In this document: piece by piece, positions 23,801 to 35,235 of the stretch
How positions within the stretch are numbered: the stretch's first letter is position 1
Layout: each line of letters starts with the position of its first letter
From: Lingula anatina
Taxonomy: Eukaryota > Brachiopoda > Lingulata > Lingulida > Lingulidae
Direction of reading: 5' to 3'
Assembly: GCF_001039355.2 (NCBI RefSeq)
Contig: NW_019775225.1
Coordinates: 45,477-107,476, forward strand
Length of the DNA stretch: 62,000 bases
Position numbers and translations under genes: made by a program
The notes under the pieces: model-generated
Database searches by the model: none
Seen by the model: only the letters and a program-made list of their open reading frames with translations
What the model was told of the DNA's origin: nothing

Positions 23801-24752
23801 CAGCGACCGTCTCGGTCTCAGCGCACGTCGAGGAGAGACCGTAAGATCCTGCCCAGCTTTCGCGGTGAGGGTTATCTAGTCGCGGTATACGCTCACCGCT
23901 GCTTGCTTCTCCCTCCGTCCACCCCTGTTTCTCTCCGCAAAAACGATTCTGGCTTCTCAGAATCGTTTTTGAAAAACGAAACTGGTATCTGGTTGCCAGA
24001 ATCGTTTTTCAAAAAACGACACTGGTTTCTGGGCATCAGAATCGTTTTTGAAAAATTCAATAAAATTAAAAATTATATCTCAAACTACGAAGGGAGGCAC
24101 CGGGGGCCCCTTTCCCCTCTTCAACCTCACCCTTATTCCCCCACCCCTACCCCCACCCCCCACTTAAATTCCATTCCCGGCTTCCACTGTGCAGGCTGCC
24201 TGTGACTGGTAGCGGCGGTCAACTCAGCCTCCCAGCGCGGCGAGGAAAGACCGTAACACTGTAAACACGCTGTCAAGCTTCTGCGATGAGAGTTGCCCGT
24301 ACCCCGTAGGCAATAATCGGCACGTCGACGAGAGACGGTAAAACCCTGCCCGGCTTTCGCGGTGAGGGTTACCTAGTCGCGGTACACGCACACCGCTTGT
24401 TGCCTCTCCTTCTGCCCACCCCTGTTTCTTTCCGCAAAAACGATTCTGGCTTCCCAGAATCGTTTTTGAAAAACGACACTAGTTTCTGGATGCCAGAACC
24501 GTTTTTTGAAAAACGACACTGGTTTCTGGTTGCCAGAATCGTTTTTGAAAAACGACACTAGTTTCTGGTTGCCAGAATCGTTTTTGAAAAACGACACTAG
24601 TATCTGGTTGCCAGGTTCGTTTTTGAAAAACGACACTAGTTTCTGGTTGCCAGGTTCGTTTTTGAAAAACGACACTAGTTTCTGGTTGCCAGGTTCGTTT
24701 TTGAAAAACGACACTGGAAACTAGAAACTAGACACTAACTTCATCGCTCTCA
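20830..24752. mobile_element. 3.9-kb foldback element built of tandem repeats
   Basis: Left end TGAGAGCGCTGAAGTTAGTG is mirrored at the right end (CACTAACTTCATCGCTCTCA). Just inside each end are tandem 39-bp units with the near-palindrome CGTTTTTCAAAAACG plus CTGGCAACCAGAAACTAGTG (about five at left, seven at right, more inside). Between them are degenerate 100-120-bp units (for example at 21377, 21476, 21930, 22035, 22110) sharing the plan CAGG(T/C)AACC, TCACCGCG, TTACGGTCTCTCC and GAGACCGNNACGGTCGCCG. The inversion centre is near 22575. The right arm holds N23526 and a copied segment. Resembles foldback/TU-type elements; no transposase seen. GC-rich against AT-rich surroundings. Confidence 0.8.
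22793..24269. repeat. Direct duplication of the foldback right arm around N23526
   Basis: Sequence after N23526 restarts at the same motif as 22793 (TTCCTCTCATCCGCCCAC) and runs in parallel with scattered differences, including CGCGCGAGCGAGAG-type changes at 22985 versus 23707. The two copies (about 735 and 743 bp) look like two haplotypes or reads joined without merging. Confidence 0.75.
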
Positions 24753-26498
24753 TTTGATAGGGGGCACCTTAGAAACAATTTTAGGTTGCACGATGTGATT
24801 GCCGGCTCATACACAGCACTTTGAAAAGCAGATAACTTACAGAACCAAGAGAATGAGCAGCTACCTTAGTAATCAAAATCGCTATATTTGAACCACATAA
24901 ACAACACGTAGGTAGGTCATTACTCGTCGAATCAGCGGTCTGCATGTTCTACAACAAAACTGAACCAAATTGGGCAAGTTTTAACCGTTGCCCGGAATTG
25001 TATTCCAGTTTAAACCCTAAAATCCTATCTTAAGGAATGCCTTGCCGCTTAAAAACTCTGGTAGCAGCAAGATGAGGTCCTGCGTAACAGCGACCGTTGC
25101 TGTGACTAGACACTAACAGGAGGGTCTTTTGTGGGTCGTGTAACTCTTATAAATACGATAATTTGGAAAATATAGAGACCCAAAATATCGCTTTCAATGG
25201 TTGTCGTATGACTTAGAATAGGCAGTGTATTTTTGTTTGCTTCACTGACGAATTCAATTAATGAACTGATGTCACAATGACATCGGACAGATTATCAAAA
25301 GTTTTTAAAACACGATTTTAATCCTTATTTTTATTTATCAGTCAGCAAATTAGGAAAAAAACTGATGAATTATGATTTGGAGAAAATATTCCATATTAAA
25401 TGTCAAGTCTGTATTTGAAATCAAAAGACTAAATATGTTGTTAAAAAAACTAAATACATTAAAAAAATTTGATAGAAACGTGTGTACAGAATAACAGAAA
25501 TTAAATCCCTTTAATTTGAATAAAAAATAATTTGATATCATTTATTTGATAATAATAAAAATTAATATTATTAATAATAAATTTATGAATAAATAAATGA
25601 ATGAATAAATCAATATTGCAAAAGGTGGGTCAAGAGAAATCGGTACTTTGTGAATTTTATCTACTTTGTTAAGACGAAACAAATCATGTTACGAAAAAAA
25701 GTTTCACGGGTTGAATTAACTTATTAGGGCCGATGGAATAATTGAAACGTGTCTGGATTTAAAACTGTTATGTCAGATTTTAACAGGTGTCCCTCACCAG
25801 AAAAACTTACAAAAACGTCAAATAAATGAAAAAGTAACACAACCCGGTGGCATAAAATTTTCCTTTACTTCGGTTTTTTATAGGTATGCAAACAAAACAA
25901 TGACATTTAAATGGGTTAACATCATGAAAAGGAGCTCAATTCAAAACAGCTTCATAACAAAACACTTTAAAACCACACTCTGTGGATCACACTCTCGTCA
26001 TGAATCATGCTAATTTATTTCATAAAATATATTATTTTTTACGGGGCCATGGCTACTATTTAGACACACTTATTTACAAAGGTGCAACGATAAACGTTAT
26101 GTGTTGAAGTGGTGGCGAATAAAGCAACAAAAAGGAGATTTGTCTTCTTAAATTGTCTATTTCTATTGCATTAATATTACGATAAAATTTCTCAGTAAAT
26201 GCATTTATAAAGTACCGATAGCCCTCAACATGAAAAGATCAGCTGTAACTCTAATTAAACTTATAAAATATATGATAGCACTCATAAGTGTACATGTTTA
26301 TGGACGAAAAATAAAAGTTACACATTTGCGTGTACAGCATTAAACTTTTTTGAATTATCAATGTCAAAATATTGAACACAATGCTGAGAGATATATTCTA
26401 TATGTACCTGATAGGGAGTGCCTGGTGTTGTTCCATGGAGTTTGTTTGCTGTAAAAGAAAAGCAGTCTATTTAGAAAAAACGATGTCTTCACTGTTTA
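24753..26498. other. No gene recognised
   Basis: Mixed sequence, then very AT-rich between 25320 and 25620. A stray CTAGACACTAAC, identical to the foldback terminus, occurs at 25107. Nothing else assignable. Confidence 0.5.
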
Positions 26499-26500
26499 TA

Positions 26501-28754
26501 CAACATTGGTCAAAAAGGTTGTCCCACCCCCATTTCCATGTACTTTTATTTACAAATGATCACCTCATTGCTGTGAACTGTTAGAAATAGTGCTTTTTAT
26601 TACAGATACCGTGTCTAAAATGATTAATGGTTAAAAAAAATACAAATTAGTGGTGAAAATATACATATTTTATACCATTTAGTAAAATTTATTAGAGGTA
26701 CCCCCTCAAATCCACTGTTTCACTGTGACTTCTACAGATGTAAAGAAATGACTATTAGATTGAAAAGACGCCATCAAATGTCACCGAATTCGCACAAATT
26801 TGGCATTAAGGTGTGCTCGTTAAAGGTCACGTGCCTAACAGCGTGTGCGTCTACCGCGTTCTGCAATTAGGCCACACTTTTTAATTTTTATGGATGACAT
26901 CCTCTGGGGACCCCAAAATCGGTGCGAGCGGGCGNGCCTGACTGGGGCGCGTGCCGGTTGAAAAACTCATCAAAAGACGCATTTTGCGATGCAAATTCAT
27001 AAAAATTATTACATCCAACGTTAGATACTTTTTTGATTAATATAAACACACAAAAAACTCAAAAACACGATTTTAAGCGTATTTAACCCTATCACCGACC
27101 TTAAGGTTATTTCATGCATTCTGTTGGTATAGCAATCAATAACACAAATATCAAATAAACAGCGTGTCTTTATTTGTACTCTCAGAAAATTAAAGCATTG
27201 TGAACACTTCACAGAATTGTTAAAAGAAATAAAGCAAAGATAGGGCTATGCTTCCTACGCCTATGCGTCCGCAGTCGACAATGACAGTATGGAGCTTGCG
27301 GAATTAGCCAAGGATTGCCGATTGCATTTTCTGGCAAATTCAATAACGATGTTTGCGACAACCGACTTCCCTGGGGGGGAATTTTTTTTTGGGGGGAGAA
27401 CGGACGAAAATCGGTGCGCGCGCAGGATGTCATCCATAAAAATAAAAAAGTGTGGCCTTATCTCCTGTAGAAGGCATGACAAGCCTTCAACACGGGTAAC
27501 GATTCTGTTTTGTGGGATGTTGTCCCATTCTTCTTAAACAAGTTGGGGGAGTTGGTCCACGTTTTATGGGGTTGGTTTTCCTTTGCATTGCACACTCCAA
27601 TTCATGTCACAGTTGATTAGTAAGTTTAATATCAGGGCTCAAAGATGGTGGTTCCATCCTTAGAGCATTGTGTTTCTTTAAGAAGCACTTGCTAGTCGAG
27701 AGGTGTGAGCAAGTTTGCAGTCATTATGGAGCCTGGAGTGAACCCCAGAGTCAGTTCTTGAAAATGGAATGAGATATCAGCTGAGAATGCTACGTTCAGT
27801 GATCCCACAGGCACCTGAACCTGTCCATCCATCACTGGCAGGAAGTCGGTTTTGCTGCAGAATCAAACCTTTCTTGTATCCCATCGATGGTCAAATGAGG
27901 GTCCACAGAAATGTTAAAAAATGCCTTTTTTGAAGGGTGTGTGTAAGATAATTTCGCCTGAGGTGTTAGATCAGTTCGCATTTGGAGAACATTCCAAGCC
28001 CATGGTCCTAGTACATTGTTCCTTTTGGAACTAAACGTAACAGGGGTATTTTATTGTAACATTCTCAACAGAAATCTCACTCCATTTGAAAGAGGTGACC
28101 TCAGGGATGCTACTGGCTTCATTGTGACAACGCACTTGCTCACACCTCTCGTCTGTCCAGAGATTTGTTGCAGAAACACAGGGCTCTGAGGATGGGACAA
28201 CCGTCTTTGAGCCCTGATATTAATCCCCCTGAGCACCTGTGGCATTAATTGGAATGTGCATAGCAGGGGACCAATTCCCCAATAATCTTGACCAATTCCG
28301 CTACGCTCTTTAGGACGAATGGGACAATATCCCACATAACAGAATTGTTACCCGTGTTGTGCGCTTGTCGCGCCGTCTACAGGAGATAATTGCAGTACGC
28401 GGTAGACGCACACGCTGTTAGGCACGTGACCTTTAACGAGCACACCTTAATGATAATTTTGTTCGAATTCGGTGACATTTGATGGCGTCTTTTCAATCTA
28501 ATAGTCATTTCTTTACATCTGTAGAAGTCACAGTGAAACAGTGGATTTGAGAGGGTACCTCTAATAAATTTTACTAAATGGTATAAAATATGTATATTTT
28601 CACCACTACTTTGTATTATTTTTAACCATTAGTCATGTTAGACACGGTATCTGCTATAAAAAATCTCTATCTAACAATTTACAGCTGTGAGGTGATTATC
28701 TGTAAATAAAAGTACATGGAAATGGGGGTGGGGCAACCTTTTTGACCAATGTTG
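26501..28754. mobile_element. Tc1/mariner-like element organised as an inverted dimer
   Basis: Ends are CAACATTGGTCAAAAAGGTT and its inverse, next to TA at 26499-26500. The arms run from 26501 to about 27805 and from about 28035 to 28754 and mirror each other apart from the insert at 26870-27457. The right arm (+) encodes Tc1-transposase landmarks LSPDINPPEHLW (28209) and then DEWDNIPHNRIV and RRLQEII (to about 28390), with stops and frameshifts. The left arm carries the same part inverted. A unique centre of about 230 bp remains. Confidence 0.8.
26870..27457. mobile_element. Nested transposon with TTA target duplication
   Basis: Terminal inverted repeats GGCCACACTTTTTAATTTTT and its inverse, flanked by TTA at 26867-26869 and 27458-27460. 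The other arm of the Tc1 dimer (28383-28400 read in reverse) has GCAATTATCTCC without the insert, giving the empty site. TTA duplication and GGCC ends fit PIF/Harbinger. N26935 lies inside. Confidence 0.8.
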
Positions 28755-29333
28755 CATACCCACCACGAGAGCATACGTGTATGTTTGATGACACCTTTTA
28801 AACAAGTCAAATGATTATGAGAAAATCGTTCAAACTGTCCTACATTGTTCACGCAGTTTCTATTTGTGGCTGGTGTTTTCTGATAGAAGTGCAGGTAGTA
28901 GAGAAAAAACATTTTCAACCCAAAATCTCATAATCTGAGCTCCAGTCAATCAATTTGTATGTGGGAAAAATTATATGTAGGTTAATATACATGCAGCTAC
29001 TATACAGCAGATCATTATAAACGTTATTCCAACGTAGTACTTAAGTAGTTAAAACAGATTTTTTTAAAGTTTACGCTCATAGTTTTTGTCCATGGACTTA
29101 ATATTTTATTTTCTGCCATTCATATTTTGTTGAATATATAGCGCACAATACTGTGGAAATAGTTGTCAGATCTAGAGTATATCACCATTCACAGTGATTT
29201 TTGGTGCGTCTTTCCTTCCTTTATCTGGTACAGGGAGTAGGAGAGAATTCTAAATCTGCCGTTTTGATTTGTAAAGAAAAGTGACACCTCAAATCAATGC
29301 AATACAGCTGACTGTAAAAACTATAATACTCAC
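28755..29333. other. No further coding seen
   Basis: AT-rich. I found no exon that would continue the HEPN gene in phase 1 between its 69-bp exon and the Tc1 dimer, so the gene's 3' end may lie below 26.5 kb or may have been lost. Confidence 0.4.
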
Positions 29334-30569
29334 GATCTGCAGTTTTTTCAACTTGCTTCTTCTCTGGTACATGGACGTGGAGAACTGGCACCGCTTCTGA
29401 CCCTGAATGCAATGGAATGTTTAAAATCCCAGAAACATTCGTAACAATTTTAAAACTGTTGTTATGCTTAAAGCGAAACAGACATTGCACATGTAGTGAT
29501 TAGTAACCGCCATGTAAGTCAAGTCTAGAAAGGCTTTATACCTATGAGAAAAGAAAGTCACACTTGGAAGAAGAATGACTTGGTTATAATGAGAAAAAAA
29601 AAAAAAACTCCAATTACACATGTGTTTTATTTGATAACGACATTTAATTGTAGATTAATTTACCTAGATTGAGGAAGACATGAAGGTATAAAAGAAGAAA
29701 GTACATACCTTGTGTCTTCGGATCTTGTCTAAGGCATCGCTTCTCTGGCTCCGACTGATCATGAAACAACTGTGTGAGCTTTTCTGAGATTCCCTCAAAT
29801 CCAGCTACCATTTTTTCTTTCACATCTCTCTGACCATCAAGTACGTTTTCGAGATCTTTGGAGATTCCCTCAAATCCAGCTTCTATTTTTTCTGACACAT
29901 CTTTCTCATAAATGTGCCATTCTTCCATAACGTCTTGATATTTCTTGATTAATTCCTCATCAAGAGGTTCAGTCAAGATATCATCATAATCTTCATTTTT
30001 GAATCTGCCAGAGAGACCCAAGAGAATGGATTTTAACTCTGAGAAAAAGGCTTTGAAATCTTGATTACTGATTGCCGCCTTGTTTGCATGGCCATACACT
30101 TTATTCCGATATCTTTTAACTCGCCCAATTCTGGCTTCTGTTGATGTGTCTGCGTCAGAGGGGTTGTCCCATGCATTCAGCCGAGGGCGAGGATTCAAGG
30201 TTGTGATGTTTCTCAGCAAAAGCACAGTCAGTGTGATGTCTAAATCACCCACAGTTACTGATGCAGAGGGATTTCCAGCAGGATACAGCTGGTTTTGTTG
30301 ATGTATATTAAGTACTCTTAACAGTACTAGTCTATCAAGTTTTGCCTTGACTGTTGCATCACTAAGCACCCCACATAACAACCCCGTGCTCGAGTCGAAT
30401 AAATTGGGATACTTTTTTCTTAGCTCTTCATGAAGAACGTCATGCAAGACCTTCAGGGCGAAATCTACAATCAAAATGTTCATGCGAAAAAAATTATCCC
30501 GGTCAGAGCCGGTGTATGTCCCCAATGCTGTTGCCATGTTACTTATAAATCCTTTCCTGTCTAAATTTT
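29334..30569 (-). CDS. HEPN_DZIP3-type domain protein, partial
   Basis: Main exon 30569-29709 (acceptor TCGTTCCAG, donor CAAG|GTATGT, phase 1) then a 69-bp exon 29402-29334 (phase 1 at both ends). The likely start is ATG 30537 in AACATGGC. The protein has RNITTLNPRPRLNAWDNPSD, then ARIGRVKRYRNKVYGHANK, characteristic of the HEPN domain first defined in the DZIP3 ubiquitin ligase. The RNKVYGH segment supplies the R-N-x4-H motif of HEPN ribonucleases, so the active site looks intact. Two related helical repeats follow (EAGFEGISKDLENVLDGQ and VAGFEGISEKLTQLFHDQ), probably coiled coil. HEPN_DZIP3 domains are abundant in lophotrochozoans, often beside Death or NACHT modules. The 3' end is not identified. 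Confidence 0.8.
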
Positions 30570-31159
30570 CTGGAACGAAATGCAAAATGGAGATTTGTCT
30601 TAGTCAATGAATGTCTAATATTTAATTGTCATATTCAAATACACTGGTTTTAATTGAAATACATGTATGTCATCTGAAAGTGAGAATTTTAAAAGAATCG
30701 TACATGTAACCGGCAAAGCTTTTTTCATCCATACAAAGATGGATGTCACAATGGTAAGTTAATCATATGTTCGCAGATTAATACGTTTGATTATAAGGTT
30801 GTTAATCTGGAGAAAGTACAATGTAAGACCCGTCCAAATTTCCTATGGTACTTTTGCATCTGATATTAATGACATACCAATCTAGTGCCTTATTCTACAT
30901 ATGGGTTGAAGCTAGAAATACGTTGGTTGAAGAAATAGTTATGATAACAGCTGGTAATATGCCTAATACTGTACCTCTAAAACAGGTTCACGCGTATCAT
31001 CATGAAAGCAAAGTCGTCTCCACAAGGCACCCCCCCCCCAAAAAAAAAAAAAAAAAAAAAGAAAAGCCGCCTGGTTTCCAAGAGCAGTTAATTCTTGCAC
31101 AATGGTCTTGAAAACACTAATAACTGATCCTCAGTTTTAGTCTTAAGAATTACTTTAAC
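30570..31159. other. Intron or 5' region of the HEPN gene
   Basis: No coding. Contains a C9A20-type run at 31029-31060. Most of it aligns with 41730-42330, the duplicated copy. Confidence 0.5.
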
Positions 31160-31260
31160 TTGGCCTCGAATTCCGCCATCTGTGAAGATGAACAAAATGG
31201 CGCACCTCGACCGTTGCCTGGTGATGCTGTTGACATTGTTGAGTTAATATAAGTTATATT
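31160..31260 (-). promoter_or_regulatory. Conserved block, candidate promoter of the HEPN gene
   Basis: The block ATTCCGCC...GAACAAAATGGC...CGTTGCCTGG is kept in copies at about 42355-42425 and 43125-43175 while flanks have drifted. On the minus strand it reads GCCATTTTG, the core of a YY1 site and common in animal TATA-less promoters. Position, about 600 bp upstream of the first HEPN coding exon, suits a promoter or first exon. No transcript evidence is available here. Confidence 0.3.
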
Positions 31261-33045
31261 TTCAGCATCGTGTATTCTTCTGCTATTTGCAAAACTGATT
31301 CATATGCTTAATAAGTACACACTTCTTCTGTAGTAGCATCACGGCCCTGTGTTTTTCCTGAATTACTCTGAATATCATATTTATGATCAAACTTTGCAAA
31401 TTGAAGCTATATTCTCCCAACAGTGACAGGGTATTGTTAGATGACCCAAAGTGAACTTAGTCAAATGAGTCACTTGAATTAAAAGCATCAATATTTATCC
31501 ACACGTTTTGAAAAGAGACCCTTAACGTCGCAGCTGATTCATAACACCGCTCAACGTTGTTTGCACCTGATCCAGGTGAGAATGTCGCTGATGTCGTTTA
31601 TGTGCACGTGAGTGAGCAAGATCAGGGATCAACACGACTGAATGCCACTTTTTAAAAATACACTAATATTATACTTTACTTAAGATTGTGTTAGATGCCA
31701 TTAAATATTACAGGGTCAAATGTCGCAATGCCAACCCAGCTGTTTTCATTATATGGGTTCAGTAAACTTAAAAAGAGTGAAATTCAGGGGGGTGGGGGTG
31801 GGGGGTCTGGGGGGTCCTGACCCCCCTTCTCAAAATATATCACACTAATATTCCCCTCTTGAAATTAGGATTTTGGCTAGCTAAATCATAATACTAAAGT
31901 GTACCAAAGGGCACTGTTTGCTCCCCGAAACATATCTCCAGGTTTACATGTAAGTGTGTTTTGAAATTTAAAGCGAATATATCAGGTGTGTGAATCAGAT
32001 TATGTGCCACCAACTTATATACTGAGGTATTTCTATTTCGTGAATAAAATCTGCACCAAACACAACTAATGAGATCCTAAAATAGTATTCCTAAAATAGT
32101 GGGAATAGTCAAAACGAATAATTTGGTTCATAGCCCCTGTTGCAGCTAGAATTTTTTTCCAGTTTAAGATAAGTTGTTTAATGTTTAGAATTCGCATTCA
32201 GTCTCACCTACCACCTGTGCAATCACGTTATATTTAGATGAGAAAGTGATCTTTAGAAGAAGGAGATTCACAAGTATGAACGGCACACGCTTTATTTTCT
32301 AATTCTTAGTTATTCAGTGTGTTTATCCCAGTAAGCAATATCATTATATACAATTCTGTTTTTTTATTTATCAATATTTTAATAATTGCAGTGCCAGCAG
32401 TTAAAGTTATCAGTGTAAAGTATTAACAAGCCCACCAGTATGTAAGAGGCCACAAGTTTATGTAAACTGTTTCAAGTTCATTAGGCTAGGCAAGTTCTAG
32501 CGAGTAGCTAGGCTATGTCTAGTATTATTTATTTTCTGCAGTCATCATTGTTTTTTAAGCTTTGTAATGACTTATTAATGTGTTGATAGATTAGCATGTA
32601 GTCATTATTTTAGTAAGTATGTCATGTAAAGAAAGGTAAAGCATAGATGTGCAAGACCTGTTTAAGTGTGCCTTATTTCTCAAGTAACAAGATCTTAACA
32701 AGTCCATTTCAAATTTTATTTTGTATATTTATTTTACATTATTTCTCATTGTTACTGTTTCAGAACGTGTTTAACTATTGGTGGTTCAATAAAAGTTCAA
32801 GAAACAAAGCAACGTGTTTGTCAAGATATGCCTACATGTATTAGCCATCATGGGGCTTACACAGTTGGGCACTTTCTTAAATGTAAATTTTTCAGGCTTA
32901 CACATTACGTTAACATCATTAATCGACAAAATCCACTGTTTACCACTAATCCGCTCTATTTCTTTTTTTATTAATGGGACCTTCAATAAATACGGCTGTC
33001 GTCAGCCAAATTTCGAACATCATGCTTGAGTTTTTTCAATTGTTT
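31261..33045. other. No gene recognised
   Basis: AT-rich with one G-rich tract at 31786-31828 (runs of G separated by T, then CTGACCCCCC), which could form a quadruplex. Remaining open frames are short and unremarkable. Confidence 0.5.
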
Positions 33046-33605
33046 TAAGTACGTCCTTCCTTCCTTCCTCCAAATAATGACGTCTATACACAACGCCTTC
33101 ATAACATTTTTCCGATCAAATATAGGCGATTATTGTAACGTATTTATTACCCTTTTTTTCCGATCAAGTAAACGAGATTTTAGGTACAACGTCATTATGA
33201 CTATTTTCCTATCAAATGCAGAAGATTGCAATTTCGTCTCTATTACCCTTTACCGATCAAGTGAATGCACTATTAGGGACCATTCCCACAGATATTAGGA
33301 CCGATCTATCTCCCTGGTGAGTCTCACTCCACGCCTACTAAAGCTGTCACGCCTTGTATAGTTGTAAGGGGGTAATTATCTATACCCTAGCTGATTCGGT
33401 AGGCGTGACAGACAATTAAGCCGATTAAGTTGATAGAAATTTAGTGAGACTCCCTAGGGAGTTATAGTCCAGATGGATTGATCTAGGCATGGAACCCAGT
33501 CATAGATACAGCGCCGTTATTACCCTCTCCGATCAAGTAAATACGATATTAGGTACGTCCTTATTTCCCCTTTCAGATCAACTAAATGTGATTTTAGGCA
33601 CAACG
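33046..33605. repeat. Degenerate tandem repeat of about 55 bp, split by a MITE
   Basis: Units of the form TATTACCCTTTTTCCGATCA, AGTAAANNCGATATTAGGTA then CAACGTC recur at 33105, 33145, 33200 and 33245, and resume at 33515 and 33565. The break between 33300 and 33490 is the inserted element. Confidence 0.6.
33303..33490. mobile_element. Small MITE-like insertion
   Basis: Inverted ends: TCTCCCTGGTGAGTCTCACT at left and AGTGAGACTCCCTAGGGAGT at right, plus inner GGCGTGACAG / CTGTCACGCC. It splits the 55-bp repeat array. A related fragment with GCCAGACAATTAAGC is at about 55470. Confidence 0.6.
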
Positions 33606-34544
33606 CAGCGCGTGCCCTGTCGGTGGAATGTGCCGGTGCGGCTGGGAATGGCAGCCCCAGCGGCGGGATGTCGTGTCGATCTTCACACCAATCATCTCGT
33701 TCTTTTCAGTCTACTCATACTAATGTATCAGCACTAGTTAAAGAACAAGGGTAAATAGTAGGGCTGCCTACGGAAAAAAATCACTTCAACAAAAACGCCG
33801 GTTAATGAAGGAAAACGAGCAACTAAGACAGGACGTCGAAAAAACGTGTTTATGAAGATGACGTCACGACGCATGCAGCAGTCCTACCCATAACTTCCCA
33901 TGTTGCATCACATACCAAACCAGATAAAGTCAGCCTTGTGGATCGCAACGCCCGAGCAGTGCACAGTTAAACATAGAAGCTCAGGAATTTAGACAGCTCC
34001 AAATCCAATACAACTGAGCAGCAGATATGTAGAAAACCACTTGGTTTGTACGAACACACTTCCAGAGCCAGATATCCTGAAGTTTTCAGGTGACCTGATT
34101 AGCAATCGGACTATTATGACTGCATGTTACACTCACCGCATGGACCAAAGGAATGACGTACGCCCGGTCCACTCGATCAGAAACCAGCGTTATATACCAC
34201 AACGTGGATATATTTGATATAGGAGAGGCAAAGGTTGTCCGACGACACCCCAACGATCAAATCACAGTGGTGGCAACAAGGCAAGTCTGGATAAAAGTCA
34301 ATGCGGCAGAGCGGTCAGTGCTGTCAACGTGAGTTATCTGTTGTCGCACTAGAGGCGTAACGCAGGAGAAAAAAATGTCCGATCTGCCAGTTTGCAGAGT
34401 TGACGATACAATGCTGCCATTGGCAGATTTGGAGTCGACTATTTTGGACCATTCATTATCAAAGAGGATCGGAAAGAAGTTAAGCGCTACGGTGTCCATT
34501 TTACGTGCAGCAATTAACCTTGAAACAGATACCTTTATCAATGT
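33606..34544. other. Decayed DNA, probably upstream BEL/Pao remnant
   Basis: No open frame of note. It leads directly into the integrase remnant and may be its eroded upstream part, but I see no diagnostic motif. Confidence 0.35.
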
Positions 34545-35235
34545 CTAACGACGTTTTGTTATGCGTCGGGGGAAGGTTGCAGAACTGTAGAGCGATAATG
34601 GAACCAACTTCAATGATTCTCACAAAGAAGTACAGCAGGCACTTTGACGGTGTCTTTCACAACGATATGCGTAAAGCTGGAGTTGACTGGTATTTCAATC
34701 CACCTACAGCAAGCAATATGGGCGGAACAAGGGAACGTATAATAGGTCAGTTAGAACAGTAGTGTTTGATATGTTGCATGAGTTTTGAACTTGTAAGGAC
34801 ACTGATTGCTGGCAGACACTGTTATCTAAGGTGGGTGCGATAATGAATTTTCGGTCAAAAAACCCAACATCTCCTCAGATTCAGATGACGCAGAACCTTT
34901 AACGTCAAACCACAATTTGACCGCTAGATCGCATGTTAACGTACCTCCAACAGGTTCATCTTAGCTAAATGACTGATATCTGCACAACAGATGGCGACGA
35001 GTCCAAATCGACCCAACGTATTTTGGTCCAGATGACGTAAAGAATACATCATGACCCTTCAAAGGCGTCACAAATGGAAGAAACACCAAAGAACCTCAAC
35101 ATCGGAGATGTAGTTCTCATAAAAGACGATAACGTTGCTCGCAATGTATGGCCGATGGGTCATGTTGAAGACGTAGAGGTTGACAACAAGGGAATCGTGC
35201 GTACGATTTTTACACAGCACATTTCACCAGGACAC
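34545..35235 (+). pseudogene. BEL/Pao retrotransposon integrase remnant
   Basis: Pieces in different frames: VLLCVGGRLQN (34555), SDNGTNF (34589), WYFNPPTASNMGGTRERI (34690) and, near the end, LNIGDVVLIKDDNVARNVWP (35095). These are the integrase zinc-finger lead, second catalytic Asp region, the FNPP.ASxMGG block and the C-terminal domain of BEL/Pao elements. The central zinc-finger and first Asp region are deleted, and frameshifts are frequent. No LTRs seen. Confidence 0.8.

Noticed and set aside
20907-24714. Frames with a repeating 13-residue SFFKNDSGNQKLV unit on both strands
   Set aside because: They arise because 39-bp DNA repeats are a multiple of three. They are open on both strands and tied to the foldback structure, with no gene context.
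18300-30569. HEPN and DED/TRADD-N exons as one gene
   Set aside because: Joining the HEPN phase-1 exon to the acceptor at 18677 gives an immediate stop (GTATCTAA), and a good ATG follows.
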